The notes: generated by a model from the sequence alone, not told the origin. Shown: positions 41,380 through 51,887, counted from the first letter of the stretch. The stretch is DNA of 64,000 nucleotides from Faecalibacterium sp. UBA1819 (GCA_002315015.1 DCEX01000032.1:34354-98353), one strand, 5' to 3'. Made by a program: numbers and translations.

Positions 41380-43359
41380 ATGAAAAAGCGATTGATTGCA
41401 CTGGATACGCTTTTGATATTTTTAACGCTTGCGTGTGTGGCAATGTGCATCATGCTGGCTGTGCTGAAACCGATGTGGATTGTTCCCATTGTGATTTTTT
41501 TGGTGCTGGTGCTTCTTTGGCTGTACACGGGGCTGCGTCGGTTTCGCGAGGCCTCCGGCCGGTTTTTGCGCGGCGCAGATGCGGGGACAGCCGCACAAAG
41601 CAGCTTGGCAAGCTTAACCCTGCCTGTCGTTGTTGCAGAAGAAGACCGCATTGTCTGGTATAACGATGCCTTTTTGAATGGGATTGCCGACGGGCAGGAA
41701 ATGTGTTTGCAGCCCTTGGCAGATTTGATGCCCCAGCTTCGGCTGGAGCAGGTGGTGCAGCCCGAAGGACAGGAGCTGACGGTCAATGGCCGGCGCTGCC
41801 GCGTGTTTTGCTCTAAAAATGATGTAATGCGCGTGTTGTATGTGGTGGATGAAACCAATTTGCTGAATGTCCGTGACGAATATGCGGCTTCTCGTCCGAG
41901 CGTTATGCTGATCACCATTGACACTTATGATGAGCTGCTGAAGGAAATGAAGGAAACTGACCGCGCACGGATTATGAATGACGTGGAAAATGCGCTGGAT
42001 CAGTTTATTGGGGCAACCACGGGCTTTATGCGCCACATTTCCGCCTCTAAATATTTGGCGGTTGTGGAAGAACGCCACATGCAGGAGATTGTGCGTTCGC
42101 GCTTTTCCGTCTTGGATACCGTGAGAACCTTCGGCGCAGATGCAGATAATACGATTGTCACCTTGTCGATCGGCGTAGGCCGTGGGGCGGATTCTTTGGC
42201 CGAAGGGGAAAAGATGGCGGCTCAGGCCTTGGATATGGCGCTCGGCCGCGGCGGTGACCAAGCCGCTGTCAAAAGTGCGGACGGCTTTACGTTCTTCGGC
42301 GGCGTTTCGCGCAGCGTGGAAAAACGAAGCAAGGTGCGCAGCCGTATTGTTTCTGCGGCAATTCGTGATTTGATTGCGCAGTCGTACAATGTGCTTGTGA
42401 TGGGGCATAAAATGTCGGATTTGGACGCAATCGGTGCGGCAGTCGGCATGGTTCGTTTTGCGAAAATCTGTCAGAAAAAGGCCGCTGTGGTGGTCAATCG
42501 AGACAGAACCCTGGCAGGGAACCTCATTGACGAAATGAAAGCGGCAGGCAGTGTTGAGTTTTTGCCGCCGGAACAGGCGAGCGGCCATCTTCATGCCGAT
42601 ACCCTTTTAATTATTGTCGACACCCACTTGCCGTATCTGCTGGAAGCGGAAGACCTTTACCGGCGTGCAAAAAATGTGGTGGTAATCGACCACCATCGAA
42701 AGTGTGTCGGCCATATTGAGGATTGCGTGGTGTTTTATCACGAGCCGTATGCGTCCAGCACCTCAGAGCTGGTGACGGAGCTGCTGCAATATGTGGAAGG
42801 CGATAGGCAAAACCGCTTGACCCCTCAAGAGGCGCAGGCGCTTTTGGCCGGCATAACGTTGGATACGCGCAATTTTGCACTTCATACAGGCGTGCGAACC
42901 TTCGAGGCGGCAGCCTATTTGCGCCGAATGGGCGCACAGACACAGGCAGTGAAAAAGCTGTTTAATTCCTCGCTGGAGGATTACACCTATAAGTCACAGC
43001 TGGTCACGCAAGCCGAGATGTATATGGGCTGTGCTGTGGTTTGCTCGGCCGATTTGCCGCCGGAGATGGATGTGGTCATTCCTCAGGCGGCTAACGACCT
43101 GCTGACGATTAACGGCATACAGGCCAGTGTGGTGGCGGTCAATGTGGGCAATCAAATCAGCGTTTCGGCGCGCAGCATGGGTGAAGTGAATGTTCAGCTG
43201 ATTATGGAAAAGCTGGGCGGCGGCGGACACCTAACGATGGCGGGCGCTCAGCTGAAAGATATGTCCATTGAGGTGGCTCGCCAAAAGATTTTGGAAGCGA
43301 TTGCCCAATATCGAGAAGAACAGAAAAAAGAGCAGGCCAAACAATTGGTAAAAGCTTAA
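41380..43359 (+). CDS. gdpP: Cyclic-di-AMP phosphodiesterase GdpP
   Basis: 659-residue membrane protein lowering c-di-AMP. Two N-terminal helices (residues ~7-50) are followed by a PAS-like domain (EEDRIVWYNDAFLNGI), a degenerate GGDEF domain (ISASKYLAVVEERHM; no GGDEF residues) and the DHH-DHHA1 phosphodiesterase (GHKMSDLDAIGAA, VVDTHLP, VVIDHHRK, and GGGGHLTMAGAQL). This is the exact GdpP layout and its neighbour rplI is the conserved gene order. ATG 41380 follows GGAAGG and is 52 bp after rnj. Confidence 0.95.
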   Translation: MKKRLIALDTLLIFLTLACVAMCIMLAVLKPMWIVPIVIFLVLVLLWLYTGLRRFREASGRFLRGADAGTAAQSSLASLTLPVVVAEEDRIVWYNDAFLNGIADGQEMCLQPLADLMPQLRLEQVVQPEGQELTVNGRRCRVFCSKNDVMRVLYVVDETNLLNVRDEYAASRPSVMLITIDTYDELLKEMKETDRARIMNDVENALDQFIGATTGFMRHISASKYLAVVEERHMQEIVRSRFSVLDTVRTFGADADNTIVTLSIGVGRGADSLAEGEKMAAQALDMALGRGGDQAAVKSADGFTFFGGVSRSVEKRSKVRSRIVSAAIRDLIAQSYNVLVMGHKMSDLDAIGAAVGMVRFAKICQKKAAVVVNRDRTLAGNLIDEMKAAGSVEFLPPEQASGHLHADTLLIIVDTHLPYLLEAEDLYRRAKNVVVIDHHRKCVGHIEDCVVFYHEPYASSTSELVTELLQYVEGDRQNRLTPQEAQALLAGITLDTRNFALHTGVRTFEAAAYLRRMGAQTQAVKKLFNSSLEDYTYKSQLVTQAEMYMGCAVVCSADLPPEMDVVIPQAANDLLTINGIQASVVAVNVGNQISVSARSMGEVNVQLIMEKLGGGGHLTMAGAQLKDMSIEVARQKILEAIAQYREEQKKEQAKQLVKA

Positions 43360-43444
43360 ATTGCAAACGATAAACGGGGCGGTGTCCGTAAAAGCTTTGG
43401 CTGTGGATGCGGCAAGAAGCCCCGAGGATAAAGGAGAGAGAAAC

Positions 43445-43888
43445 ATGAAAGTAGTATTGAAGCAAGATGTAAAAAGCATCGGTAAAAAAGACGGCATGTA
43501 TGAGGTTTCCGACGGCTATGCAAGAAACTTTTTGTTTCCGCGCAAGCTGGCGGTACCTGCCGATGCGGCGGCTGTCAATGAGGTGAAAACCAAAGCAGCG
43601 GCACAGGAGCATCACAAAGCAGAGGAGCTGGCACAGGCTAAGGCTGTTGCGGCGCGCTTGGAGGGCAAAACCGTGTCTATTCAGGCCAAAGCGGGTCAGG
43701 GCGGCCGCTTGTTTGGTTCGGTTACGGCAAAGGATATTGCACAGGCAGTTTCTAAAAACTTGGGCGAGCAGGTGGACAAACGAAAAATTGTGCTGGACAG
43801 CGACATCAAAACGTTCGGTACGTTTGAAATTGAAGTGAAAATTTATCCGCAGGTGACGGCAAAAATTAAAGTTTCCGTGGTGGAGTAA
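43445..43888 (+). CDS. rplI: Ribosomal protein L9
   Basis: 147-residue large-subunit protein that binds 23S rRNA. The N-terminal domain MKVVLKQDVKSIGKKDGMYEVSDGYARNFLFPRKLA is textbook L9, followed by the long helix and the C-terminal domain (GRLFGSVTAKDIAQAV). The frame is open earlier, but ATG 43445 lies 7 bases after AAAGGAGAG. Part of gdpP-rplI-dnaB. Confidence 0.98.
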   Translation: MKVVLKQDVKSIGKKDGMYEVSDGYARNFLFPRKLAVPADAAAVNEVKTKAAAQEHHKAEELAQAKAVAARLEGKTVSIQAKAGQGGRLFGSVTAKDIAQAVSKNLGEQVDKRKIVLDSDIKTFGTFEIEVKIYPQVTAKIKVSVVE

Positions 43889-43895
43889 GGGGCAG

Positions 43896-43927
43896 GGCGC
43901 GCCGAAGCATTCGGCGGGCCTTGTTTT
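43896..43927 (+). terminator. Possible attenuating terminator between rplI and dnaB
   Basis: GGCGCGCCGAA pairs with TTCGGCGGGCC (one mismatch) around a 3-nt loop, followed by TTGTTTT. It may lower dnaB expression relative to rplI. Confidence 0.55.
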
Positions 43928-43997
43928 CCCGTTTTGCCAAGAGGTGTCGCCTCGGATGCTTTGAAGTTGATGACACGCAAGCGAAAGGAGAGACAAA

Positions 43998-45383
43998 ATG
44001 GCGGGAGAAACAAGTGTTTCTTTGGATGCAATGGGCTTGAATCTGCCGTACAGCATGGAGGCTGAACAGGCTGTGCTGGGCGCTTTAATTGTAGACAGTA
44101 CCCTGTTTGTAAAAGTGGCCGGCATGTTGGAGCCGAAAATGTTTTATTATAAAAACAACGGCGCAATTTTTGAGGAAATTGCAAGGCTCTACTCTGAAAG
44201 CGGTGCGGTGGACTTTGTCACGCTGCTGGCTGCCGTGCAAGAAGCCGAAATTTTTTCCACGCCGGAGGAAGCGAAGGTATATGTAACGCAGTTAGCCGAG
44301 TGGGTGCCTACGTTATCGAATATCGAGCATTACGCCAAAATTGTAGTAGAACGCTACCGCGTTCGCGCTTTAATGCTGGCGGCCAAAAATATTTTGGAAA
44401 GCACCGGCGAGGAAGCCGATGCCGACTTGCTGCTGGAACATGCGGAGCGTCAAATTTATCAAATTCGCGCCGGGTCGTCTTCCAATGCGTTGACATCCAT
44501 CAGTGACGTCATTGTGGATGCTTTGGCGCATTTGCAGGAAATCGGCGGCCCAAACCGTGACCGCTATCTAGGCATTCCGACTGGTTTTACTTATTTGGAT
44601 ATGATGCTCACCGGGCTGGGCCGTTCCGACCTGATCATTTTGGCGGCGCGTCCCGGTATGGGCAAAACGTCGTTTGCGCTCAACATTTTAACCAATATTG
44701 CCAAACGCCAAAATCTGGGCGTTGCAATGTTCAGCTTGGAAATGACGAAAGATCAGCTGGTAAACCGAATTTTGTCGGGTGAAGCGGCCATTCACAGCCA
44801 GGCATTTCGCACTGGTAATTTAACCGATGCCAACTGGACCGACTTGGTCCGCGCGTCGGAGGTGCTGGCGCGCACGAATATCTTTTTGGATGACACCTCT
44901 CAGATTACCGTCGCGGAAATGAAGGCGAAGATTCAAAGAATCAACCAAGACCCGCACAAGGGCAATATTGATGTGGTCATCATTGACTATTTGCAGCTGA
45001 TGAGTACCGGACGCCGCACAGAAAACCGTGTGCAGGAAATCAGCGAGATTACCCGAAATTTGAAAATTATGGCCAAGGAATTGAATGTTCCCATTTTGGC
45101 GCTGTCACAGCTTTCGCGTTCAGCAGAGAAAAACCGTGCCGACCATCGCCCCATGCTCTCGGACTTGCGCGATTCCGGTTCCATCGAGCAGGACGCCGAT
45201 TCGGTGCTGTTTTTGTATCGTGATGAATACTATAACAAGGATGAGGACAGCGCCGGGCAAAATGGCGTTACCGAAGCGGAGTGCATTGTGGCAAAGAATC
45301 GTCATGGAGAAACGGGAACAGCAAAGCTGATGTGGGACGGCGCACACACTCGGTTCACCAATTTGGACGGACACCATGGATGA
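43998..45383 (+). CDS. dnaB: Replicative DNA helicase
   Basis: 461-residue hexameric 5'-3' helicase of the replication fork (DnaC in Bacillus naming). N-terminal domain MEAEQAVLGALIVD, then the RecA-type motor with Walker A ARPGMGKTSFALN, FSLEMTKDQLVNRILSGEA, VVIIDYLQLMSTG, ALSQLSRSAE and LRDSGSIEQDAD. GGAGA lies upstream of ATG 43998. It overlaps tilS by 8 bp. No intein or insertion is present. Confidence 0.98.
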   Translation: MAGETSVSLDAMGLNLPYSMEAEQAVLGALIVDSTLFVKVAGMLEPKMFYYKNNGAIFEEIARLYSESGAVDFVTLLAAVQEAEIFSTPEEAKVYVTQLAEWVPTLSNIEHYAKIVVERYRVRALMLAAKNILESTGEEADADLLLEHAERQIYQIRAGSSSNALTSISDVIVDALAHLQEIGGPNRDRYLGIPTGFTYLDMMLTGLGRSDLIILAARPGMGKTSFALNILTNIAKRQNLGVAMFSLEMTKDQLVNRILSGEAAIHSQAFRTGNLTDANWTDLVRASEVLARTNIFLDDTSQITVAEMKAKIQRINQDPHKGNIDVVIIDYLQLMSTGRRTENRVQEISEITRNLKIMAKELNVPILALSQLSRSAEKNRADHRPMLSDLRDSGSIEQDADSVLFLYRDEYYNKDEDSAGQNGVTEAECIVAKNRHGETGTAKLMWDGAHTRFTNLDGHHG

Positions 45384-46743
45384 ACGGCTGCAAAGCGCAT
45401 TGGCGCTGATTGAAAAAGAACGCTTGATTGTGCCGAGGGATGTGATTCTGGCGGCGGTATCCGGCGGCGGTGATTCGGTGGGGCTGCTTTTATTTTTGTG
45501 GGAAAACAAACAGCAATTGGGGATTTCTCAGCTCATTGCGGCACACGTTAACCACGGCTTACGCCCGGAAGCAGACGAGGAAGAAGCCTTTGTGTGCAGC
45601 TTGTGCCAAGCACTGGGCATTGCGCTGAATGTCAAGCGCCTTTCGCCTGACAGCACTCAAATGCCGGAGGAATGGGCAAGGCGTGAGCGCTATGCGTTCT
45701 TGCAGGAGATTGCTGCACAAACGGGCGCGAAGATTGCCGCAGCACATACCGAAGACGACCAAGCTGAAACGGTGCTGTTTCATTTGGCGAGAGGAACCTT
45801 TGTTCACGGTGCTGCCGGAATGAGAGCGGTAAACGGCAACGTGATTCGTCCGTTTTTGCAGACATCACGCGCGGACATCCGGCACTGGCTTTCAGCACGT
45901 GGCCAGACATGGTGTGAAGACGCCACAAACGCAACCATGCAGTATGCCCGTGGCCGTGTGCGGCACCATGCGCTCCCGGCGCTCGAAGAAGTACACCCCG
46001 GCGCAAAGACCGCCTTAGTGCGGTTTTCGCAAGAGATGCGAGAGCTTTCCGACTGGCTGGGAGAATTGGCGCGTGTACTGCTGGAGCAAGCTGCGTGCGG
46101 CGAACATTGCTATGATGCAGCCGCCTTGCAAAAAGCACCTGTTCCGGTGCAGCGCGAGGCGGTGCGGCTTTTAATTTTGCAAAGCGGGGCAAAGCCGGAA
46201 AAGACAGCGCTTTGCAAGCAAATTTGTGCTATGCTGGAAAGCGGCGGTGCAACGGAAGTATCGTCAAATTGTGTTTTTCGTATTTCCGGCGGGCGCTTGT
46301 GCATTTCTGCGCCGCAGCCAAAAGTGCAGCCGGGCACTTGGCGGCACCCCTTTTCTTTGGGAGAGTTTACCGCGCCAAACGGCAAAAAATTTAAAATTGA
46401 GGGATTGAAAGCAGAAAAAGAAAACTTTTCTGCAAAAGATAGGAAAAAAGCCTTAAATTTTTGGGCAGATTATGATATGATAAGTGATAACACACAGTTT
46501 CGTACAAAGCAGCCGGGAGATCTATTTTGCCCGGCGGCAAGAAATGTGACAAAACCGCTGCGGAAATGGTATTCCGAGGCGAAAATTCCCCGAGAGGAAC
46601 GCGAGAAAATTCCGGTTTTGGCTAAAGGAAGCGAAATTTTGTGGGTGTCGGGCTGGGGCGTTTCCCGCACGGCGGCGGTATCGCCCGCCACAAAGCGAAT
46701 TGCTGTGTTTTGTGAGTGCGAGCTGCCGGAAACATATGGTTAA
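45376..46743 (+). CDS. tilS: tRNA(Ile)-lysidine synthase
   Basis: Converts C34 of tRNA-Ile(CAU) to lysidine with ATP and lysine, so that it reads AUA. 455 residues: N-type ATPase PP-loop AAVSGGGDSVGLLLFL, AAHVNHGLRPEADEEE, HTEDDQAETVLFHLARG, RPFLQTSRADIR and the C-terminal TilS domain with PGDLFCPAARNVTKPLRKWYSEAKIPREER. ATG 45376 is inside the end of dnaB. tilS-hpt-ftsH is the conserved Firmicutes order. Confidence 0.96.
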   Translation: MDERLQSALALIEKERLIVPRDVILAAVSGGGDSVGLLLFLWENKQQLGISQLIAAHVNHGLRPEADEEEAFVCSLCQALGIALNVKRLSPDSTQMPEEWARRERYAFLQEIAAQTGAKIAAAHTEDDQAETVLFHLARGTFVHGAAGMRAVNGNVIRPFLQTSRADIRHWLSARGQTWCEDATNATMQYARGRVRHHALPALEEVHPGAKTALVRFSQEMRELSDWLGELARVLLEQAACGEHCYDAAALQKAPVPVQREAVRLLILQSGAKPEKTALCKQICAMLESGGATEVSSNCVFRISGGRLCISAPQPKVQPGTWRHPFSLGEFTAPNGKKFKIEGLKAEKENFSAKDRKKALNFWADYDMISDNTQFRTKQPGDLFCPAARNVTKPLRKWYSEAKIPREEREKIPVLAKGSEILWVSGWGVSRTAAVSPATKRIAVFCECELPETYG

Positions 46744-46758
46744 AGGAGATGTAAAAAA

Positions 46759-47304
46759 ATGAGCATGCATGATGATATTCTGAAGGTGCTTTTGACCGAG
46801 GAAGAACTGCACGAAAAAGTAAAGGCTCTGGGCCGCCAAATCACACAAGATTATCAAGGGAAAAACTTGATGATTGTCACCGTTTTGAAGGGTGCAGTGG
46901 TGTTTTTGGCCGACTTGATGCGCGAGATTGACGTGCCGGCTGAAATTGACTTTATGGTAGTTTCCAGCTATGGCTCGGGCACCAAGTCCAGCGGCGTTGT
47001 AAAAATTGTCAAGGATTTGGATGTTCCCTTAAAAGACAAAGACCTTTTGATTGTTGAGGATATTTTGGACTCCGGCATGACGCTCAGCTATTTGAAAGAG
47101 CTGCTGGAAAGCCGTGAGCCGCGTTCGATTCGCATTGCAACGCTGCTGGATAAACCGGGCCGCCGCAAAGTGGATTTAAAAGCGGATTACATCGGCTATT
47201 CTGTTCCCGATGAATTCGTGGTGGGCTATGGCTTGGACTACGATGAAAAGTATCGCAATCTGCCTTATATCGGCATTTTGAAACCGGAAGTTTATTCCGT
47301 ATAA
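46759..47304 (+). CDS. hpt: Hypoxanthine phosphoribosyltransferase
   Basis: Purine salvage: hypoxanthine (or guanine) plus PRPP to IMP (or GMP). 181 residues with the PRPP loop [17 protein letters not shown], the flexible loop [11 protein letters not shown] and [42 protein letters not shown] at the base-binding end. AAAGGAGATG precedes ATG 46759. Located between tilS and ftsH. Confidence 0.97.
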   Translation: MSMHDDILKVLLTEEELHEKVKALGRQITQDYQGKNLMIVTVLKGAVVFLADLMREIDVPAEIDFMVVSSYGSGTKSSGVVKIVKDLDVPLKDKDLLIVEDILDSGMTLSYLKELLESREPRSIRIATLLDKPGRRKVDLKADYIGYSVPDEFVVGYGLDYDEKYRNLPYIGILKPEVYSV

Positions 47305-47328
47305 AAGGGGCTTTGCCCAAAGAGGTGA

Positions 47329-49374
47329 ATGAATTTGAACAAACGCAGAGGAACCAATGGTTTGGTGATTCTTCTGGTGCTGGGCATTGTCATTATGCTG
47401 CTGATTGTTTCCGGGATGGGCGGAGAACAGCAGCAGTCGAGAAAATATAGCGAAATTATTTCGTATTTTGAAAAGGGTCAGGTGGAAACCTTTACCCTCA
47501 ACTTAAAAAATAATTCCATTCAAATGGTGCTCAGCGAAGGCGCATTGAAAAAGACACAGGAGCAGCAGGACTGGACGCAGTCGTCTCTGGGTTCGCTGTC
47601 CCTGTTTGGGGGAGAGGGGCAAAACGCTCAAAACAGCGCCAATAAAATTGTTTACAGCTTGCCGTCTGCAAGTTTGTTTGTCAATAAATTGGATGACTAT
47701 ATTGCCGCTTTTGAGGAAACCCATCCCGGCCAGGAATGGGAATATGATATTTTGCCGAATACGGAAACCCCGTTTTTGCTCACGATGCTGCCCTTTATTC
47801 TCGTCAGTGTACTGCTGATGGGCGGACTGTACTATTTTATGTATATGCAGGCGGGCGGCGGCAAAGCGATGAACGTGGGCCGTGCCAAGGTGAAAGACCA
47901 ATCCGACCAAGGCCGTAAGGCAACGTTTAAAGACGTGGCCGGTGCGGACGAAGAGAAGGCCGAGCTGGAAGAAATTGTAGAATTTTTGAAAAATCAGCAA
48001 AAGTTCAACACGCTGGGCGCGCGCATTCCGCACGGTGTGCTGCTTGTCGGCCCTCCGGGTACCGGTAAAACGCTGTTGGCTCGCGCGTGCGCGGGCGAGG
48101 CTGGCGTGCCGTTTTATTCCATTTCCGGCTCTGACTTCGTGGAGATGTATGTCGGCGTCGGCGCATCGCGCGTGCGCGATTTGTTTGACAAAGCGAAAAA
48201 GACAGCACCCAGCATTATCTTTATTGACGAGATTGACGCTGTGGGCCGTCAGCGCGGCACCGGCTTGGGCGGCGGCCATGATGAACGCGAGCAAACCTTG
48301 AACCAGATGCTGGTCGAGATGGACGGCTTTGGCGCCAATGAGGGCGTTATTGTGATTGCAGCCACCAACCGCGCCGATATTCTGGATAAGGCGCTGCTGC
48401 GTCCCGGCCGTTTTGACCGTCAGGTTTATGTTGGTCTGCCGGATGTCAAGGGCCGTGAGGATGTGCTGAAAGTGCATACCAAGAAAAAGCCGCTTGCACC
48501 GGACGTCAACTTGAAAACGATTGCCAAAACCACGGCGGGCTTTACCGGCGCAGATTTGGAAAATCTGGTGAACGAGGCGGCCTTGCTTGCAGCACGGCGC
48601 GGCAAAAAAGCGATTACCATGAAGGAAATCGAGGAGGCCACCATCAAGGTTGTAGCAGGCCCCGAGAAGAAGAGCCGCGTGGTGACAGAAAAAGAAAAAC
48701 GCTTGACCGCTTACCATGAGGCCGGTCATGCCATTACACATTATTACAGTGAAACAGCTGACCCTGTCCACGAGATTTCGATTATTCCGCGCGGAATGGC
48801 CGGCGGCTACACCATGAGCCTGCCCGCAGAGGACAAGAACTATGTGACGAAAAATCAAATGGCCGAGGAGATTGTTACCCTGCTCGGCGGACGTGTGGCA
48901 GAAAAGCTGGTGCTGGACGACATTTCCACCGGCGCTTCCAACGATTTGGAACGTGCAACCCGCATTGCACGCAATATGGTCATGCGCTATGGTTTTTCCG
49001 AGCGTCTGGGCCCTGTTGTATACGGCACCGACCCCGGCGAAACCTTCTTGGGCCGCGATTTGGCGTCCGGCCGCAATTATTCCGAAGAAGTTGCGTCTGA
49101 AATTGATGCTGAAATCCGTGAAATGCTGGATGAAGCGTTTGAGACGGCGCGCTCTATGCTGGAAAAACACATGGATCTTTTGCACATTGTCGCTAAAGAG
49201 CTGGAAGCGCGTGAGAAGCTGACGGGTGAGGAGTTCCGAACCTTGATGGAAGGCGGAAGCTTAGAGCCGCTGGATGCAAAAGAGGAAAACGGAAGCAAAG
49301 AACGGCAGGTGGAGGCGCAGGTCGCCCCCCAGAAAACCGAAAAAGCCGAGCCTTCCGCACCTGCACAAGCATAA
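47329..49374 (+). CDS. ftsH: ATP-dependent zinc metalloprotease FtsH
   Basis: 681-residue membrane-anchored AAA+ protease degrading misfolded membrane proteins and regulators. Two membrane helices (residues ~9-27 and ~145-165) bracket an outside domain. The AAA domain has Walker [12 protein letters not shown], Walker [12 protein letters not shown] and the second region of homology [20 protein letters not shown]. The protease motif is HEAGH in [14 protein letters not shown]. The tail is acidic then Ala/Pro-rich, as usual. ATG 47329 has AAAGAGGTG upstream. Confidence 0.97.
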   Translation: MNLNKRRGTNGLVILLVLGIVIMLLIVSGMGGEQQQSRKYSEIISYFEKGQVETFTLNLKNNSIQMVLSEGALKKTQEQQDWTQSSLGSLSLFGGEGQNAQNSANKIVYSLPSASLFVNKLDDYIAAFEETHPGQEWEYDILPNTETPFLLTMLPFILVSVLLMGGLYYFMYMQAGGGKAMNVGRAKVKDQSDQGRKATFKDVAGADEEKAELEEIVEFLKNQQKFNTLGARIPHGVLLVGPPGTGKTLLARACAGEAGVPFYSISGSDFVEMYVGVGASRVRDLFDKAKKTAPSIIFIDEIDAVGRQRGTGLGGGHDEREQTLNQMLVEMDGFGANEGVIVIAATNRADILDKALLRPGRFDRQVYVGLPDVKGREDVLKVHTKKKPLAPDVNLKTIAKTTAGFTGADLENLVNEAALLAARRGKKAITMKEIEEATIKVVAGPEKKSRVVTEKEKRLTAYHEAGHAITHYYSETADPVHEISIIPRGMAGGYTMSLPAEDKNYVTKNQMAEEIVTLLGGRVAEKLVLDDISTGASNDLERATRIARNMVMRYGFSERLGPVVYGTDPGETFLGRDLASGRNYSEEVASEIDAEIREMLDEAFETARSMLEKHMDLLHIVAKELEAREKLTGEEFRTLMEGGSLEPLDAKEENGSKERQVEAQVAPQKTEKAEPSAPAQA

Positions 49375-49410
49375 GAAATCAGGGAGCTTAGCAAATAAAC
49401 TGAAATAGCA

Positions 49411-49440
49411 AAGGGGAAGGGCGGCGCTCTTCCCCTTTTT
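49411..49440 (+). terminator. Terminator after ftsH
   Basis: AAGGGGAAG pairs with CTTCCCCTT around GGCGGCGCT or so, followed by T-run. Confidence 0.85.
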
Positions 49441-49502
49441 TGCAATCATCCAAAAACATAAGCTAATAGAGTAAAACAGATTCAGAAAGGAGCGACAACG
49501 AA

Positions 49503-50804
49503 ATGAGAATGGTCGATTTAATTGCAAAAAAGCGCGATGGCTTCGCCATGACCGAGGAAGAAATGAATTGGATTGTAAATGGATTTACAAAAGGGGAAAT
49601 TCCCGATTATCAAATGAGCGCGTGGATGATGGCTGTTTATTTGAAAGGGATGACCAAAGAGGAAACCGCGTGTTTAACAGCGGCAATGGCACAGTCCGGT
49701 GAACAATTGGATTTAAGCGGCATTCATGGAACGAAGGTAGACAAACACTCCACGGGCGGTGTAGGCGATAAAACTACGCTGATTGTCGCTCCCATTGCGG
49801 CAGCCTGCGGGCTGCGCGTGGCTAAAATGAGCGGCAGAGGCTTAGGGCATACAGGCGGCACGTTGGATAAGCTGGAATCCATTCCGGGCGTCAATGTCTT
49901 TTTAACAAAAGAACAGTTTATCCGTCAAGTGAATGAAATTGGGTTGGCGGTGATGGGGCAAAGCGAAGAAATTGCCCCGGCAGATAAAGCTATGTATGCT
50001 TTGCGTGATGTTACAGCAACAGTATCGTGTATTCCGCTGATTGCATCCAGCATCATGAGCAAAAAGCTGGCGGCTGGTGCCGATTGCATTTTGCTGGATG
50101 TAAAAGTAGGCAGCGGTGCGTTTATGAAAACATATGACGAGGCGCAAAAGCTGGCGCAGTGTATGGTAGAGATTGGCCGTGCGCACGGAAAGCCGACGGC
50201 GGCACTCATTACGAATATGGATGTCCCGCTGGGGTATTGCATTGGAAATTCGCTTGAAGTAGAGGAGGCAGCTGCCACCTTGTTGGGCCATGGGCCGGAA
50301 GATTTGACCCATGAGTGCATCATGCTGTCTGCACGCCTTTTACAGCTGGCGGGAAAAGGGACGCTGGAAGAATGTCTGGAGCAGGCAAAACGGGCACTGG
50401 AAGAAAAACGTGCCTTTGAAAAATTCCTGCAAATGATTCGTGCGCAGGGCGGACAAACACAGCAGATAGAACGCGGTGAGCCTTGGACCGCGGCGGCCTT
50501 TTCCGTGGAAGTATGCAGCCCGGCAGACGGTTACTTGACGCACATGAATACAGAGAAAATCGGCTTGGCCGCCATGCTGCTTGGCGCAGGCCGAGAAACC
50601 AAGGAGAGTGTCATTGACCACGCCGCCGGTATTCGCTTGATGAAAAAAACCGGCGACCGTGTGCAGAAAGGCGAGGTGCTGGCAAGGCTTTACAGCAACG
50701 ACGCCGCAAAACAAGCGGGAGCGCAGCAAGTTTTTTTGGAGGCACTTCAATTTGATGCAATGCCTCCTGCGAACCAACCGGCAGTGCTGGGGTATGTGGA
50801 TTAG
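49503..50804 (+). CDS. pdp: Pyrimidine-nucleoside phosphorylase
   Basis: Phosphorolysis of uridine, thymidine and deoxyuridine, giving the base and (deoxy)ribose 1-phosphate. 433 residues; the glycosyl-phosphorylase signature is KMSGRGLGHTGGTLDKLESIPG, the phosphate motif KHSTGGVGDKTTL, and LDVKVGSGAFMKT and NMDVPLGYCIGNSLEV follow. The family III C-terminal domain (VCSPADGYLTHMNTEKIG) is complete. AGAAAGGAG precedes ATG 49503. With cdd it converts cytidine to uracil and sugar phosphate. Confidence 0.96.
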   Translation: MRMVDLIAKKRDGFAMTEEEMNWIVNGFTKGEIPDYQMSAWMMAVYLKGMTKEETACLTAAMAQSGEQLDLSGIHGTKVDKHSTGGVGDKTTLIVAPIAAACGLRVAKMSGRGLGHTGGTLDKLESIPGVNVFLTKEQFIRQVNEIGLAVMGQSEEIAPADKAMYALRDVTATVSCIPLIASSIMSKKLAAGADCILLDVKVGSGAFMKTYDEAQKLAQCMVEIGRAHGKPTAALITNMDVPLGYCIGNSLEVEEAAATLLGHGPEDLTHECIMLSARLLQLAGKGTLEECLEQAKRALEEKRAFEKFLQMIRAQGGQTQQIERGEPWTAAAFSVEVCSPADGYLTHMNTEKIGLAAMLLGAGRETKESVIDHAAGIRLMKKTGDRVQKGEVLARLYSNDAAKQAGAQQVFLEALQFDAMPPANQPAVLGYVD

Positions 50805-50851
50805 GCAGAATCCTCATCGAGCGGCTCTCTGCTAATCAAAAGAAAATCGAA

Positions 50852-50895
50852 AAAGGCACACGACTTGAAGCATATGCTCCAGGGCGTGTGCCTTT
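50852..50895. terminator. Bidirectional terminator between pdp and zupT
   Basis: AAAGGCACACG pairs with CGTGTGCCTTT (11 bp), with A-rich 5' and T-rich 3' flanks. Confidence 0.8.
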
Positions 50896-50919
50896 CTGTG
50901 TCTTTTGGCTGTGTTTTCT

Positions 50920-51708
50920 TTAAAAAAGCTGAAGGCTGACCGCCATGACCACCATGCCGGAGATTAAACCGTAGATGGAAAGGTGATGCTCGCCGTATTC
51001 GCGCGCTGCGGGCAGCAGTTCGTCAAACGAGATGAATACCATGATGCCTGCAACCATTGCAAATACCACGCCGAAAAGGGTTTCGTTTAAAAACGGCATT
51101 AAAACCAGCCAGCCAATCAGCGCCCCGACAGGCTCTGCAAGGCCGGATAAAAACGAATAAAGGAATGCTTTTTTGCGTGAGCCGGTGGCTTGGAAAATAG
51201 GCACCGAAACGGCAATGCCTTCGGGAATGTTATGGATGGCGATGGCGGCAACGATGGGAATGGCCACCTCCGGGCTTTGCAGTGCCGAAACAAAAGTGGC
51301 AAGTCCTTCGGGAAAGTTGTGAATGCCGATGGCGAGTGCCGTCATAGCGCCAATGCGAAGCAGCTTTTTGGGCTGATGCTGCTCTTGCAGCACCAGTTTG
51401 ACTTCGTGCGGGTTTTCTTCGTCCGGGATGCAGCGGTCAATCAGTGCAATCAAAAGCATTCCGCCGAAAAAAGCCGCAATGCCAACCCATCCCGCGGTAG
51501 TTTTGTCTAAGCCTTTTGTCAAAGACGTACTGGCTTCGGTTAAAAGCTCCGTCATGGATACATACACCATCACGCCTGCGGAAAAACCGAGGCTTAACGA
51601 CAAAAAGCGCTTATTGGTGCTTTTGGTGAAAAAGGCAATGATGCCGCCAATACCGGTGCTAAGCCCGGCAATTAAAGTAAGCAAAAATGCAAGTGCTATA
51701 TTGGACAT
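50920..51708 (-). CDS. zupT: ZIP-family zinc transporter ZupT
   Basis: 262-residue inner-membrane importer for zinc and other divalent metals, with about eight helices. The two conserved metal-binding helices carry HNFPEGLATFVSAL and HNIPEGIAVSVPIF, the ZIP signature. The cytosolic loop (IDRCIPDEENPHEVKLVLQEQHQPKK) between helices 3 and 4 is histidine-poor for a ZIP. The frame is open to 51753, but ATG 51708 with AGGAGGGG upstream fits the family start. Divergent from copA. Confidence 0.93.
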   Translation of the reverse strand: MSNIALAFLLTLIAGLSTGIGGIIAFFTKSTNKRFLSLSLGFSAGVMVYVSMTELLTEASTSLTKGLDKTTAGWVGIAAFFGGMLLIALIDRCIPDEENPHEVKLVLQEQHQPKKLLRIGAMTALAIGIHNFPEGLATFVSALQSPEVAIPIVAAIAIHNIPEGIAVSVPIFQATGSRKKAFLYSFLSGLAEPVGALIGWLVLMPFLNETLFGVVFAMVAGIMVFISFDELLPAAREYGEHHLSIYGLISGMVVMAVSLQLF

Positions 51709-51823
51709 AAAACCCCTCCTTAAACAGACAATTTTAGTATATGATATCCGCATGGGAAGATTGTACCATGTTTATCAAGGTGTGTCAAATTTCACTAAAA
51801 AAGTATTTTTTGCAGATACCCAA

Positions 51824-51852
51824 TTGACATGCGCGAAAATCCTTGATAAAAT
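51824..51852 (+). promoter_or_regulatory. copA promoter
   Basis: TTGACA (51824-51829), 17 bp, TAAAAT (51847-51852). Confidence 0.88.
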
Positions 51853-51856
51853 GAAG

Positions 51857-51874
51857 ATACCCCCGCAGGGGGGG
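51857..51874. promoter_or_regulatory. CsoR-type copper operator
   Basis: ATACCCCCGCAGGGGGGG, a G/C-arm palindrome of the kind bound by CsoR (ATACCC...GGGG), sits over the transcription start right after the -10. The csoR gene is the last gene of the same operon. Confidence 0.8.
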
Positions 51875-51887
51875 AGAGGTGATGATC

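Noticed and set aside
47503-49185. 560-codon open frame on the minus strand opposite ftsH
   Set aside because: Same reason: antisense of ftsH with low-complexity His/Arg/Gln composition.
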